The notes below the pieces were generated by a model that did not search any database, was not told where the DNA came from, and was given only the letters and a program-made list of their open reading frames with translations. Positions 33,760 through 46,842 of a DNA stretch of 64,000 bases are shown here, piece after piece (position 1 is the first letter of the stretch; every line of letters starts with the position of its first letter). Made by a program: the position numbers and the translations under genes. The stretch spans positions 238,926 through 302,925 of the forward strand of contig MU130348.1 of assembly GCA_015039465.1 (NCBI GenBank). Direction: 5' to 3'. The stretch comes from Phlegmacium glaucopus (lineage: Eukaryota > Basidiomycota > Agaricomycetes > Agaricales > Cortinariaceae).

Positions 33760-35005
33760 ATGAAGCTAAGTCTTGATTCAGACGACTTTAACATTATTGG
33801 GTTATGTCTCGAAGGCTTTCTCTGCGGTAAGATATTTTTTGTACAACTTTCACGGCACTTCTAAATGAGTATAATATTAACCTGTCCCAGGACTCTATTC
33901 GGGCATATTTTCCATATATTTACAAGACCACTGGACATCGAACAAAGGCACCAACAAGAACAAAAATATCGTTTTCTATGCTCTGTGTGTGCTATACGTT
34001 CTATCCGTTGTCAATGTTGTGCTTGATATAACATTTTCCTCAATTTCAGTTAGTAACAATTTCATCGGTAACAATAACTATCTTTTTTTATACTTTCTCT
34101 TTTGCAGAATACAATGGGATCCCTCGACATAGCCCTTGTTCAAGGCACAATAGCTGGTTGCGCCGACTTCATAGCTCAATCTGTCTTAGTATGTATAATC
34201 TACTACGCCTATCATTTATTGTACTCATGCAAATCTTCAAGATCTACCGTTGCTGGATTGTGTGGGGCCGCAATATCTGTGTCGTGATCCTTCCTTCAAT
34301 CTCAGCAATTATATTCTTAGGTCAGTCAAGCTATCTTACTTGACTGACTAATTTTGAGTTATTGCCTCTAGTTACGTGGCTAGTGGCTAACAGCTCACAG
34401 TACATTCTCTCAGACCAAGTCGCGGATCCCGCCTGGGCGAATTGGCTGGGTGTGGGAAGTGTTGCCATGTCCATTACTGTGAATGCTCTGGTGACAGGCT
34501 TAATCATCTTCAAGCTCTTCAATGTGTACCGTGAAGTTAAATCCACCTCGGACAACCACACTTTGGGTGCCACTGGCGGGAGCAGGATCCGTACTGTCAT
34601 ATTCATGCTAATTGAATCTGGCATGATGTTGTTTTCAATCCAATTGGCTCTGTTCGTTGTTACCATTGTGTTGACGGATATGAACGATATAGTTTTTGAT
34701 ATCATTGTTGCTATCTACCAAATGTTCAATGTGATTACAATATCGGTCATTGCTACTTCTTTCTTTAACTGATAACATGATCTTTCTAGGGTATAACACC
34801 TACAATCATGGTGGTGCGGGTCTCAATGGGATTGTCGTTCCACGACAAGCAATCCATGATACAATCTACTAGTACTGCCGGGAGCTTGTGCCTTGCAGCT
34901 AACAATCCAAATCCAATTCCGGAAATGGGAGAGGTCGATATCGTGAACAGAGACAATGATATTGGCGTTCGACTAAGCGATGAAATCCAGATGGTAGATA
35001 GATGA
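33760..35005 (+). CDS. T7: orphan seven-transmembrane protein, six exons, intact (319 aa)
   Basis: Exons are 33760-33826, 33891-34048, 34108-34188, 34242-34320, 34372-34730 and 34790-35005. All phases fit, ending VDR and TGA. It is the most distinct subtype: the N-terminus has two extra residues (MKLSLDSDDFNIIG), exon 3 reads SLDIALVQGTIAGCADFIAQ, the loop TM4-TM5 is NSSQYILSDQVADPAWANW, and the TM5-TM6 loop is SDNHTLGATGGSRIR. The tail has two extra residues (STSTAGSLCLAANN). Exons 3-6 are almost the same as in T10. Role unknown; seven hydrophobic segments support a plasma-membrane or endomembrane receptor-like protein. Confidence 0.8.
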
Positions 35006-35673
35006 TCACATAGAACAGCTAGAACTAGGTCTTGTAGATATCGTACATTAGACCAACATTAGACTGTGGTCAAGCGTGGGAAGAGCTTCGCGTCTTTTAC
35101 AACGCCTGTCAACAGATCAACAACCCTCTTTGGCCACCACCAACAACCTCATTCACGACTGAGACTGATTATAAAGTCTAATTCATATTATTCGTCTGAG
35201 ATTCATTGTAGGCACGACCATTTTCTGGATAGACCGCAAAGATAGAGAAAACTGGTATGTCGGAAGAATGCGCCAAGGGCGTTGATTTCAAAAAGACGAG
35301 CCAGTAGCTAAATTCACTTATAGTTTACCAGGTCCATCCCCTCATTCTTCAACAACTGTGTCATTTATATCAACGATTGAATCGGACTTCAGTCGTCGAA
35401 TCCATTGCAAGAAACGAGTTAGTCCGCGTCTACATAGGTAGCACTCACCATAAAGAGGAAGGGTAGGAATGGGGAAATAGATTGCGGTAAATCTATATCC
35501 AAAAGTCATGACTTGAAGCCAGTTCGACGTCTTAGCTTTCATTCTTTAGTTCAAGAGCGCCATAGAGTGGCCCTTGAGGTCATCGGAGCAGATGACGAAG
35601 GACAACAAGTAGGAGACGATAAACACTGAACGCTCACTGGACACACATCGCCAACCTAACGCATTGTTTTCCC
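35006..35673. other. 3' flank of T7 with fragments of D and C segments
   Basis: Starts with the GTCAAGCGTGGGA flank block (35066). A block near 35125-35165 resembles the start of D (CCACCACCAACAACCTCATTC). Near 35590-35640 comes a short piece of segment C (GCAGATGACGAAGGACAACAAGTAGGAG). No gene is supported; a minus-strand frame at 35342-35542 has no repeat support. Confidence 0.45.
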
Positions 35674-36922
35674 ACACGACGAGTAGTGGACTCTAGCCAG
35701 TAGGTGCCCATCATTCTTGATCTAAAACATCGGTTCAGTGGGTCAGCGGCCAAGTAGCACTGCTGCTGGATTTGTTGTGGACTTATGAAAGTATGAGTAA
35801 GTCAAAGATAGTTCAAGTCACTACTAAACCCTTCATTTATTCACTACCGATATCACCCCGCACAGGTGGTGGATAGATAATCACTAGATATGCTGTGATC
35901 AAGGCGTGGGAAAAGAGTCCGAAGGACTCATCATTGTCGAAAACATCCATCATCTTACTCAGGTCCTGCTGCTGTATTTGTTACCTTACTAGCCAGCTCG
36001 TGTTTTCCTGCTCTTGATTCAAGTACCGACTGTCTTTGATTCCGAGTAGACCCATGGCATAAGCACTATATGGTAGTAATCAAATATGGAATCTTCAAGT
36101 CCTTGGGATCGGTCATTGATTTTTTCCCGTTACCTTACTGCTTACCGGCCACTCTCCAATGAATTGGCCACCGCCACCAACAACCTCATTCACGACTCAT
36201 ATCAATCACAAGTTTTATATCATATTATTGGGGTTCGTTGTAGGCGCTACCTTGGACAATATGCTGGGATAGACCGAAAAGATAGAGAAGCCCGGCCTTG
36301 TGGCGGATGAACGTGACGAGAGCTGCAAAAAAGTGGGTGGCTGCCAGTGAGACAGGTCCAAAGGTACTAAACGCAATATCTCCTCGTCAACGTAAACTCA
36401 CCGCCCTCTATTCATCTCACCGCTGAATCAGACCATTCTTACTTATCCCTTCAACCAACACCTGTAAGACGATGGTGCACTACATATACACAGAAAGATT
36501 GAACACAAAAGGTCAGGTCAAATTCACATTAACGCGCATACAGTAACTTACTGCGTTTAATCGTAGACCACCGCTTGTGTGTTAGCACATTTTTACACTA
36601 GCCGGACAGCCATACGACCTTAGTACGTTTCATACTCAAATTTAGTCTTCAAATACTCACTACATTCTCTTTAGCATCTTCTCTCCCACCCACGTTTTTC
36701 TTTTTACACTCCCTTATCGTATATAAAGTCGTAAATGGCCTTCAAAAGATGTTGGAGCATGGGGAAAGATCGACCCAACTAAAGTGACAATCGATAACAA
36801 CCTTATATCGTCATCTGCTCAGGATCGTTCGTCTTCCTTCGAATATTGATGAGGTCGAGATAGAAGTGTTGACCGGGTGTTAATCATCAGAAAAGCGACA
36901 TTTCAATTCTACCATAGGCCTG
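35674..36922. repeat. Inverted repeat, arm 1
   Basis: The reverse complement of this stretch is found at 62733-64000 with small indels. It contains C-type fragments (35690-35870), a D-type piece (35900-36200), and U-type sequence including the block whose minus strand encodes the frame HFFAALVTFIRHKA in the other arm. The arms are about 25.8 kb apart. Arm 2 has extra bases near 63885-63925. Confidence 0.85.
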
Positions 36923-37433
36923 TCGTTCGAATCTGTTGAATACATAGAGGTGAGTTAATGAAGATAAAAGGGTCACTAGCTCACTTTTCGTCTACTAGAT
37001 CCAATGCAACAACTGTGTCGTCATCTGGCTACTGTATATCAACAAACAAGGATTCGTTTTTTGAATCCGTCGTTTTTGTGATTTTATCTGTAACTGGGTG
37101 TTCGACTCTAACAGGGGTGATTTTACGTCAAAAGGCCAGTAACTCACTTGCCGTCTACCAAGACAAACTCTTCATCGTTCAACAACCGCTTCAGGGTTCA
37201 CACGGAGGAGCTGGGAGCAGAGAGTGGGGAGACAACGAGTCTGTGATAACATACCTCCAAGTATTTATCCCAATTCATCTCTTGCAGACCTTCTTAACAG
37301 TGGTGTACATTCAACGATCCAGTATTATGACTAGTGATTCACAACCAATCTATCGAGGAATGTGGATAGTATCCTGGTCTAAAAGTCGAATCCCGATCTC
37401 GTACCGCCAGTTGTACATAGAGTATATTCTAAA
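36923..37433. repeat. Compressed U and D remnants before H7
   Basis: One shortened splice-box module (36945-37160) is followed directly by the D-type spacer (GGAGCAGAGAGTGGGGAGACAA at 37212) that precedes most H fragments. No T gene remains between them. A frame open from 36958 to 37791 only reads through the spacer into antisense H7, and I do not accept it as a gene. Confidence 0.5.
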
Positions 37434-39520
37434 ACGGCTATGGTTCGCGCTTGTAGCGTCAACTGAAAAAAAAAAAAACAATGTAAATCAGCCTTTTAAC
37501 AACAGACGAAGAAAAACATACGTTGTTAGTCATCAGGTTGACATTATTCGTCAAATCCTTCCATGTCCCACTAACATTTGTGAACCTGGCCTGACCGCCC
37601 AGCTGACCTTCCGTCCCAACTGCTCTAGCCACACGGGTGACTTCGTCAGCGAAAACACTCAAACTCTCTGTCATTCCATTGACTATCCCTTCCAATTCCA
37701 AGATCTCTCCACGCCATCAACTTCAATCTTCTTCATCAAATCACCAACGCCTATCCACCTAAGATACCTTCCGTTCCAACTTCCAAACTGACTCGAGTGA
37801 TTTTGTTAGCCAATGCGCTCAGCCGAGCGACCATGGAGTTGACGGACATCTTCAAGTCAAGCATCTCTTCGAACATCAACGTTGACGAACTTGTCAAGGT
37901 CACCTACGGCAATGGTTTTCGTAATTTCTGAGATAAAAATTACACTTGATCGGTCAAATTCGAAGCCATCTTCTGTCGAAGATCATCATAATATAAAAAT
38001 GAAAAGATAGAATGAAGCAACATACGTTGACGTTCCTGGTCAAGTCAGCCAAGGTTCCTTGCACACTTTCGACTCTTGCCTGGCCTCCCAATATACCCTG
38101 CGTTCCGACTTCCAATGCTACCCTCGTCACTTCAGAAGCAAATGCTGACAAGTGGTCCACCATGGGATTGACGGTTCCTACAAAGCATGATAGCTGGAGT
38201 AGTCCATAATCCAGTCAAGAAAAAAATACCTTTCAATGTTGACATTTCACCTTGGACGGATATCTCGATCTTCTGGGTCAAATCACCCCTAGCGACGGCG
38301 GTTGTGAGAACTGCAATTGACCATACTTGATCTGTAAGGGAGGCACACATTCGATTGACCTATAAAAAGGAAGGTTTTCATCAAGACCGTCATGTAAAAA
38401 ACAAATTACATACGTTCCGCACCAAGTACAACCACACTCCCTTCCGCGTCCGATACATGCACTTGACCTCCCAGTTTGCCTTTACTTCCGACTCTTAAAG
38501 TGACTTGAACGACTCCCACCGCCAGCGCTCGTAATCTGACGAAACAATCAGTCCGCGTCGAGAGAAAATATGACCACACCGAACCTAATCATCATTCCAT
38601 TGAGAGTATTCTTGGGATCTAGAATTCCATCGCGAGCATCCACCTCAATTCGTTCACTGAGATATCCCAGTGCGACTGCCTTGGTCACTTTCGCTATAGA
38701 TCGTACCTAGTGAACAATAAAACGGTTAGTGGAGAGTATAGATGTATAACGAGCAAGTTGCGAACTTTGAGATGTTTTGCTGCTAATTGTTGACTGTTAA
38801 TTCTCGATCTGTGCCCTCGACGTCGATAACAAGAGCTTGTCTGCCAAGTGTTCTGTTCAGTTGGATAAGCCTGATGTCGCTTGACCGATCGATGCGTACC
38901 CTTCAGTTCCGACTCCAGATACACGAGTCCTTTGAAAATTATCCTTCTAGGAATGGTTTAGGACATAGATGAATGAAAATAATAACGAATATACCATGGT
39001 GTCGATGACGTCCTTGAGTTGAACTATGACCACACCTTGAACGGGACCGTAATCTTTTGAATAAGAACGCCTGGTGCAACAGCGTTGCGGACGCGAGCGA
39101 CATCTTGGACCTGAGCGTTTAGTAGTTTAAGTTCGAGTTGGACTGATATAAGCGTATGCGGGGAGCATGAGGGGAACTGATCCTTCCGCAGGTGGGACAA
39201 TGAGGATGGGCTGTTGGAGGAGCTGAATTGTGACCAGGACCGTTGGCGATGGGAGTATGGTGGGCAGCTGCGGCAGCGTGATCCTGATAATCTTTCAAAT
39301 TTCCGTAAGTGCGAGAGAATATATTGGAAGGATCAATGGACGATTGCAGACCGTCGAATTCGTTCAAGTTCTTCACTGGTCATGTGATCGCCTGGTTCCA
39401 TTTCGAATGTAGTTGGTCCTTGATCCCACTGCTAGTACTGAATCACTCTGTCATTGGTGCTGTCCAAAGATATCTGGCAAACTGGCCACACGACCAAATT
39501 ATTTTTTCAACCTCATCGCC
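37434..39520 (-). pseudogene. Truncated group III histidine kinase fragment H7
   Basis: The minus strand shows DGLQSSIDPSNIFSRTYGN (39355-39300), AHPHCPTCG, then after a frame change LNAQVQDVARV, HAMP blocks [20 protein letters not shown] (38345-38285), [21 protein letters not shown] sequence (38160-38095), and [20 protein letters not shown] (37695-37640) ending at the common truncation point 37434. A deletion near 37710-37740 fuses two repeats, as in H5 and H9. Kinase and receiver domains absent. Confidence 0.82.
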
Positions 39521-41147
39521 CCTCAGATTAATCATAGTAGGTTTATTCAGGCCGGGGTTGCAGGCGTGACCTTGGACGACTTGAAGAATAAACCGAAAAG
39601 GCAGAGGAAACGGTCGGGTCTTACGGTGAATGGAGGTGAACGTTGGCTGCGAATAATAAGAGCGTAGCTTGCCAGTGACGCAGGTCCAAAGGTACTTAGC
39701 CAAATATCTCCTCCTCACCGCCCCCTATCATCTCACTGCTGAAAACAACCCTCTCCCATACAAATAGGATGTTACAAGTACTACACGCCAGCTAAACCTC
39801 TCCTACCACACTCAGACTATTCTTCAGCTCATACCTGCAAGACGATTGTGCGCTACATATACCCAGAAGATCAAAAACAGAAAGGTTAGTTCAAACGCAC
39901 TTAGCACATATACAGCAACTTACTGCGTTTAATCACAGACCCACCGTGTGTGTGATTTTTTCACATAACAACGACAGCCATATGAGCTTATTAGATGAGC
40001 TTATTAGATATCGTCTTCAAATTTCTTCTTCGAATACTCAATTAAGTCAACACATTGTCTTCAGCATTCTCCTGTTACGGCTCCCCTATCGTATACCAGG
40101 TCATAAAAGGCCTTCTAAAGATGTTCAAGCTTAGGGAAGGGTCAGTCCAGCTCAAAACAACAATCGATAACAACCTTTCATCGTCGTCTGCAGCATCTAT
40201 TCAGCATTATTCATCGTCCCATATTGATGGGGTCGGTTGGTCAGATGTTAATGATCAGAAAAGTGATATTTCAAACGTATCCTAGATTCGACGTTGTTCA
40301 AATCCGTTGAACAGAGGTGAGCTGATGTCGAAAAGAAAGGGAAACGAGTCAATAACTCACCTTTCGTCTACTAGATCCAATGAAACAACCACTGGCATGT
40401 CGACGGTGTCGTCATCTATGCCACTGTATCAACAACAGATTAGGCCTCTTTCATCGCATCCAAAGCTTCATCAAGATGGAGTCGGGATGATAATGTTAAT
40501 CAGGTGTTGATTGTCAGAAAAGCGATATTTAAAACCTACCGTAGATTCGACGTTGTCTGAATCCAATGAATGGAGGTGAGTTGATGTCGAAAATAAAAGA
40601 AAACGAGCCAATAGCTCACCTTTCGTCTACTAGATCAATGGAACAACCTTGTCGTCGTCTGTGCTACTATATCAACAACAGGAATGGGCCTCCTTCATCA
40701 TCACATCCAAAGGTTCATCGAGTATGGTATCAGCGTTACTCCTCCAACAGCGTCAACGAGCGATTTCGCTTCCGTTCGTTGAATCTGTCATTTTTATGAT
40801 TCGAGTTGTAACTCCGTGTTCGAATCTAACAGAGGTGAGTTTATGTCAAAAACAGGAAGCCAGTAGGTCACTTGCCGTCAGAGTACCTCATGGTATTCAC
40901 TATGATCATCCTTTTGGTGACAGGTTTCAATGATGGAGGCTAGTCTGAGGCCAGGTTTACCTTGGAAAACTCAGTTACCCAAAATAAGAACCATCCCCTC
41001 CTTAAATTAGTTAGCATGTATACATGGCGATGCGATTCTACCTGATCAAAAATCGGATTATGATTATGATAGCGACAGTTTGTTAAGGTCGTCATGAGCT
41101 TCAAGCTTTGATCTCAGTCACTGTATTAGATCTAGATGCTAGACTCT
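39521..41147. repeat. Unit spacer U8
   Basis: Full-length U: decayed block 39560-39680, conserved block 39840-39890, modules at about 40240-40460, 40495-40700 and 40740-40880. Arms include AGGTGAGCT at 40315 and AGCTCACCT at 40613. TCACACA-rich bases occur near 39950. No intact gene. Confidence 0.55.
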
Positions 41148-41155
41148 TATATAAA
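41148..41155 (+). promoter_or_regulatory. TATA box of T8
   Basis: TATATAAA, 56 nt before the T8 ATG; three extra bases (ATC) lie between box and start. Confidence 0.6.
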
Positions 41156-41203
41156 GCAAGGGTCAGAGATGCAATAGGTCATCATTGCAACAGACACGAA
41201 GTC

Positions 41204-42441
41204 ATGAAGCTACGTGCTGACGACTTTGCCATTATTGGGTTCTGTCTCGAAGGCTTTCTTTACGGTAAGATATTTTCTACAACTTTCACGGCACCTGCTA
41301 AAGAAGTATAATATTAACCTATCCCAGGAGTATATTCTGGCATATTTGCCATATATTTACAAGACCACTGGACATCGAACAAAGGCACCGACAAGAGAAA
41401 TGTCATTTTCTATGCTCTGTGTGCTCTATATATGCTCTCTGTTGTCAACGTTGTGGTTGATATAACATCATTCGTGGTTTCAGTTAGTACCAATTTCATC
41501 GGTAACAATAATCATCTTTTTTACTCTTTCTGTTTTGCAGAATCCAACGGTATTCCTCCACATGGCTTTTATTGGAGGCATAGTATCAGGTTGCTGCGAT
41601 TTAATGGCCCAATCTATCCTAGTATGTATATACTACTTATCCCCAACATTTATTTTATTCATGGAAATCTTAAAGATCTACCGTTGCTGGATTGTGTGGG
41701 GTTGCCATATCCGTGTTGTGATCCTTCCTTCAATCTTGGCATTTGTATTCTTAGGTCAGTCATCCTATCTTATTTGACTGGCCAATTTCAATTCATTGTC
41801 TCTAGCTATGTGGCTAGCGGCTAGCGGCTCCGAGTACGTTGTATCACACCAAATTGTGGTCCCTGACTGGGGGGGTTGGCTTACTGTGGCAAGTCTTGCC
41901 ATGTCCATGACTGTGAATGCTCTGGCGACAGGATTAATCGTGTTGAGGATCTTCAAAGTGTACCGTGAAGTCAAATCCGCGGAGTCGGATGACCAAACTT
42001 TGCGCGTCACTGGCGGGAGCAAGATTCGGACTGTCATATTCGTGCTAATTGAATCTGGCATGATGTTGTTTGCAATCCAATTGGCTCGGCTCGTGGTTCA
42101 CATTCTTCCAGAGACGGACACTACCGATGACGCTTATGATATCATCCTTGGTATCCATGAGATGTTCAATGTGATTACAACATCAGTCACTGCTACTTCC
42201 TATTTTACTGATAACACGAGAGTCTGTCTAGGGTATAACGCCTACAATTATCTTTGTGCGGCTATCAATGGGATTGTCGTTCTACGACAAGGAATCCATG
42301 GTAGAATCTAGCGTCGGCAGTTTGCGGTTTGCGGATAACAATACAAATTCAGTACCGGAAACGGGAGATGTTGATATAGTGAATAGAGATGATGATATTG
42401 GCATTCAACTAAGTGACGATATCCAGATGGTAGATAGATGA
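41204..42441 (+). CDS. T8: orphan seven-transmembrane protein, six exons, intact (316 aa)
   Basis: Exons are 41204-41264, 41328-41482, 41541-41621, 41676-41754, 41806-42170 and 42232-42441. The joined frame is open to TGA. Start MKLRADDFAIIGF; motif IYRCWIVWGCHI at residues 100-111. Hydrophobic segments lie near 8-30, 46-70, 75-98, 109-131, 147-172, 196-222 and 230-256. The basic TM3-TM4 segment and the charged tail (NRDDDIGIQLSDDIQ) suggest an outside N-terminus and a cytoplasmic C-terminus. Loop TM4-TM5 is ASGSEYVVSHQIVVPDWGGW; loop TM6-TM7 has PETDTTDDAYD. Role unknown. Confidence 0.8.
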
Positions 42442-42569
42442 TTATATAGAACAGCTAGAACTAGATCTTGTAGATAGCAACCAACCTATCGAGGACTGTG
42501 GGTAGTATGCTGGTCTAGGAGTCAAATCCGGATGTCGTACCGCCAGGTGTACATAGAAGATATACTAAA
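42442..42569. repeat. Short spacer D8
   Basis: Only about 130 bp separate T8 from H8. The flank jumps from TTGTAGATAG directly to CAACCAACCTATCGAGGACTG, so most of D, including the exon-1 relic, was deleted. Confidence 0.6.
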
Positions 42570-44800
42570 ACGGCTATGGTTCGCCCTTGTAGCGTCACCT
42601 GAAAAAATAATACAAATCAGCATTTTAACAACAAACGAAGAAAAACATACGTTATTAGCCATCACGTTGACATTATCCGTCAAACCTTCCACATCCCACC
42701 AACATTCGTGGTCCTGACCTGACTACCCAACCGACTTCCGTCCCGACGTCTCTAGCCACGAGTGACTCGATCAGCGAAGACACTCAAAACTCTGCCATTC
42801 CATTAACTGTCTCTTTCAATGCCAAGATGTCTCCATGGACATTGTCTTCGTCAAATCACCACCAGCAACGGCTTTGGTCACTTCTGCGATTGAACGCACT
42901 TGATTGTTCAAATTCATGGCCATGAGGTTGACGTTATCAGTAAGGATCTGGAAGAGGTCATCCACTCAAGATCATATTATGAGGAAAAAGAGAACTGGAA
43001 ATTACCAACCTTCCACATTCCCTGACAGTTGGGTAAAACCGCCTGTCCACCCAAGATACCTTCCCTTCTAAGTTCCAAACTGACTCGAATGACCTCCAAT
43101 GTGCCCAACTGAGCGGCCATGGAGTTGACGGTCGTCTTCAAGTCAAGAATCTCTTCTTGGACATCAACATTGACGAAGGCCACCTAAGGCAAGAGCTTTC
43201 GTAACCTCTGAGATGGATAGCACTTGATCGGCCAAATTTGAAGCCATTTTCTGTCGAAGCTTGTCATAAAATGAGAATGGAATGGAGCGACATACGCTGA
43301 CGTTCCTGGTCAAATCAGGTTCCCTGCACGCCTTTGACTGTTGCTTGACCTCTCAATATACCTGCGTCCCGACTTCCAATGCTACCCTCGTCACTTCAAA
43401 CGCAAATGCTGTCAACTGGTCCATCATGGAATTGACGCCTCCTACAAAGCTTGATAGTTGGAATAGTCCATAATCTAGTGAACAAGAGAAATACCTTTTA
43501 ACGTTGACATTTCACCCCTCGACGGATATCTCGATCTTCTGGGTCAAATCACCCCTAGCGACGGCAGTCGTGACAACTGCAGTTGACCGTAGTTGATCTG
43601 TAGGAGAGAAAGACATTCGATTGACTTATAGGAAGAAAGGGTTTCATCGAGACCGTGATGCAAAACAGAAACACATACGTTCCGAACCAAATTCAACCAC
43701 ACCCCTTCCACGTCCAATACATGTGCTTGACCTCCTATTTTGCCTTGCCTTCCGACTTCTAAAGTGACTCAAGTGACCTTCCACCACCAGCGCTCATAAT
43801 CTGAGAAAACAATCAGTACACGTCCAGAGAAAATATGACCAGAGCGAACCTAACCACCATTCCTTTGACAGTATTCTTGAGATCTAGAATTTCACCACGA
43901 GCATCCATTGAGATCTCCCAGTGCGACTGCCTTGGTCACTTTCGCTATAGATCGTACCTAGTGAGCAATAAAACTGTTAGTGGAGAGTATAGGTGTATAA
44001 CGAGTAAGTTGCAAACTTGAGATGTTAAATTTGGTGCCAATTTGTTGACTACCGCTGTCAATTCTCGCCATGTTCCCTCGAAGGTCGAGAACGAGAGCTT
44101 GTTCGCCAAGGTTTCTGTTCAGTGTGGTAAGCCAGATGTCGCTTGGTCGATCGATGGGTACCCTCCAGTTTCAACTTCTTGAGATACACGAGCGACTTCC
44201 TTTGCAGATTATCCTAAATTGACCATTTAGAAATGGTTTAGGACATGGATACATGGAAGCAAGAATGAATATACCAAGTTGAACCATGACACCTGAACGG
44301 GGACCCTAATTTTTTTTGACTAAGATCGCCTCGTGCAATAGCATGGCAGACGCGAGCGACACCCTGGAACCTGACTGTTTAGTAGTTTAAGTTCGAGTCT
44401 AGACTGATAGAGGAGTATTCGCGGAGCATGAGGGGTCAGAGACTGATTTTCCACAGTGGGACAATGAGGATGGGCTGTTGGGGGAGCTGAATTGTGACCA
44501 GGACCGTTGGCGATGGGAGTATGATTAGCAGCTTCGGCAGCGTGAGCCTGATAATCTTCCAAATTTCCGTAAGCGCAAGAGAATATATTGGAAGGATTAT
44601 GTGTAATTTAGACCGGGTGGAAACCTTGCTTTCCAGCAAGGTAATGGACGACGTCGTCGATGAGCGAGATTGTCATGTGATCGCCTGAAATATTGAGGAC
44701 TTGGTCCTTGATCCCACCACTCAACCTCCGTCGTATCTGTCGTTAGTCACTGGATAGTCACTTTCCGAACATATCTCTGGCAAATTGGCCACCACAATCA
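42570..44800 (-). pseudogene. Truncated group III histidine kinase fragment H8
   Basis: The minus strand shows decayed N-terminal sequence near 44780-44700, AAEAANHTPIANGPGHNSAP (44545-44480), HAMP blocks around 43990-43850, 43570-43480 and 43420-43360, and EEILDLKTTVNSMAAQLG (43160-43110). It carries the 14-nt deletion (about 43905) shared with H2 and H9. Frame changes occur at the LNSQVPGCRS block. The last exon ends at the common truncation point. No kinase domain. Confidence 0.82.
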
Positions 44801-45726
44801 ACTTCCAGGTCTTATGGCGAATGGAGGTTACGATGGCTGCGAAGAGAAAGAGCTTGGCTGGAGACCAAGGTCCAAGGTACTTAACATAATATCTCCTCAT
44901 CACCCTCATCTCACCGCTGAAAATGATCCTCTCCCATACAAACCAGATGGTACAAGTAATACACGCCAGCTACACTCTCTAATCACATTCAGACCGTTCT
45001 TCAGCTCACACCTACAAGACGATTGTGCGCTACAAAGATCGAACACGAAAGGGTTAGTTCAAACGCATATTAGGATGTATACGGCAACATACTGCGTTAC
45101 TCTTAGACCCACCGCTTGTGTTATTTTGCATATAACAGGACAGCCATACGAGTTTGGTAGATATCTCCTTCAGATTCCTTGATCGAATACTCAAATCTCC
45201 ACTTTATTATTTTTACGTTCCCTTATCAGATACCAAGATCGTCAAAGGCCTTCAAAATGGATAACAACCATACACCGTCGTCTGAAGCATCTATTTGGCA
45301 TTGTTCATCTTCGCACATTGATGGCGTTGAGATGGGAGTATTGATCAGGCGTTAACAATAAGAAAAGCGATATTTCAAACCTATTCGACGTTGTTCGAAT
45401 CCATTGAATAGAGGTGAGCTGACGTTTAAAGGAAAACGACTCAATAACTCACCTGTCACCTAGTAGATATAATGAAATAACTCGTGTTGTCGTCTGGCTG
45501 CTATATCAACAACAGCCTCATTCATTGCATCCAAAGGTTCATCAAGTACGGCACGGGCGTCGCTCCTCCAACACCGTCAACGAAAAATTTGGTTTCCGTT
45601 CGTTGAATCTGTCGTTTTCGTGATTCGAGTTGTAACTGGGTGTTTGACTTTAACAGAGGTGAGTTTATGTTAGCAACTGGAAGCCAGTAGCTCACGTGCC
45701 GTCGGAGTAGTCTGGCTACCATCATG
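44801..45726. repeat. Unit spacer U8b, truncated before a T gene
   Basis: U-type sequence: decayed block 44810-44880, conserved block 44995-45060, modules 45340-45560 and 45560-45700. The right end joins H8b, so the T gene that should follow is missing. On the minus strand 45540-45500 a frame LDEPLDAMNEAVVDIAA is open, with no inserted stop, unlike most other U copies. Confidence 0.5.
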
Positions 45727-46842
45727 AATAATACCTTTCAATGTTGACATTTCCCCTTGGACGGATATCTCGATCTTCTGGGTCAAATCACCCCTAGCGA
45801 CGGCGGTTGTGACACCTGCAATTGACCGTACTTGATCTGTAAGGGAGGCACACATTCAATTGACCTATAGAAAGAAAGGTTTTCGTCAAGACCGTCCATG
45901 TAAAACACAAATTACATTCGTTCCGCACCAAATTCGACCACACTCCCTTCCACGTCCGATACATGCACTTGACCTCCTAGTTTGCCTTGAATTTCCGACT
46001 TCTAAAGTGACTTGAACGATTCCCATCGCCAGCGCTCGTAATCTGACAAAACAATCAGTCCGCGTCCAGAGAAAATATGACCACAGCAAACCTAATCATC
46101 ATTCCATTGAGAGTATTCTTGGGATCTAGAATTTCATCGCGACCATCCACTTCAATTTGTTTACTGAGATATCCCAGTGGCACTGCCTTGGTCACTTTCG
46201 CTATAGATCGTACCTAGTGAACAATAAAACGGTTAGTGGAGAGTATAGATGTATAACGAGTAAGTTGCGAACTTTGAGATGTTTTGCTGCCAATTGTTGA
46301 CTACCCCTGTCAATTCTCGACCTGTGCCCTCGACGTCGATAACAAGAGCTTGTCTGCCAAGTGTTCTGTTCAGTGGGATAAGCCTGATGTCGCTTGATCG
46401 ATCGATGCGTACCCTTCAATTCCGACTTCAGATACACGAGTCCTTTGAAAATTGTCCTTCTAGGAATGGTTTATGACATGGATGAATGAAAATAATAACG
46501 AATATACCATGGTATTCATGACGTCCTTGAGTTGAACCATGACCACACCCTGAACGGGGACCGTAATCTTTTGAATAAGAACGCCTCGTGCAACAGCGTT
46601 GGGAACGCGAGCGACATCTTGGACCTGAGCGTTTAGTAGTTTAAGTTTGAGTTGGACTGATATAAGCGTATGCGGGGAGCATGAGGGGAACTGATCCTTC
46701 CGCAGGTGGGACAATGAGGATGGGCTGTTGGAGGAGCTAAATTGTGACCAGGACCGTGAGCGATGGGATTATGATGGGCAGGTTGCGGCAGCGTGAGCCT
46801 AATAAGCTTTCACATTTCCGTAAGGGCGAGAGAACATATTAT
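45727..46842 (-). pseudogene. Truncated histidine kinase fragment H8b (N-terminal half)
   Basis: The minus strand runs from the N-terminal linker (near 46830) with a TAG at the YQAH motif (bases 46799-46801), through LLNAQVQDVARVPNAVARG (46640-46590), PVQGVVMVQLKDVMNTM, to [26 protein letters not shown] (45850-45775), stopping at EMSTLKG (45730). It is bounded on the right by a T exon-6 relic and on the left by U8b, so both ends are rearrangement points. No kinase domain. Confidence 0.82.

Noticed and set aside
34331..34705. Minus-strand open frame opposite T7 exon 5 (also 61963-62337, 53457-53813, 24190-24546, 29680-30042)
   Set aside because: It is the antisense shadow of a well-supported plus-strand exon with splice borders and conserved protein. 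The minus-strand reading has no family features.
36958..37791. 277-codon open frame on the plus strand
   Set aside because: It reads through spacer and then antisense to H7, whose minus strand carries clear HAMP repeats. No repeat copy keeps this frame.
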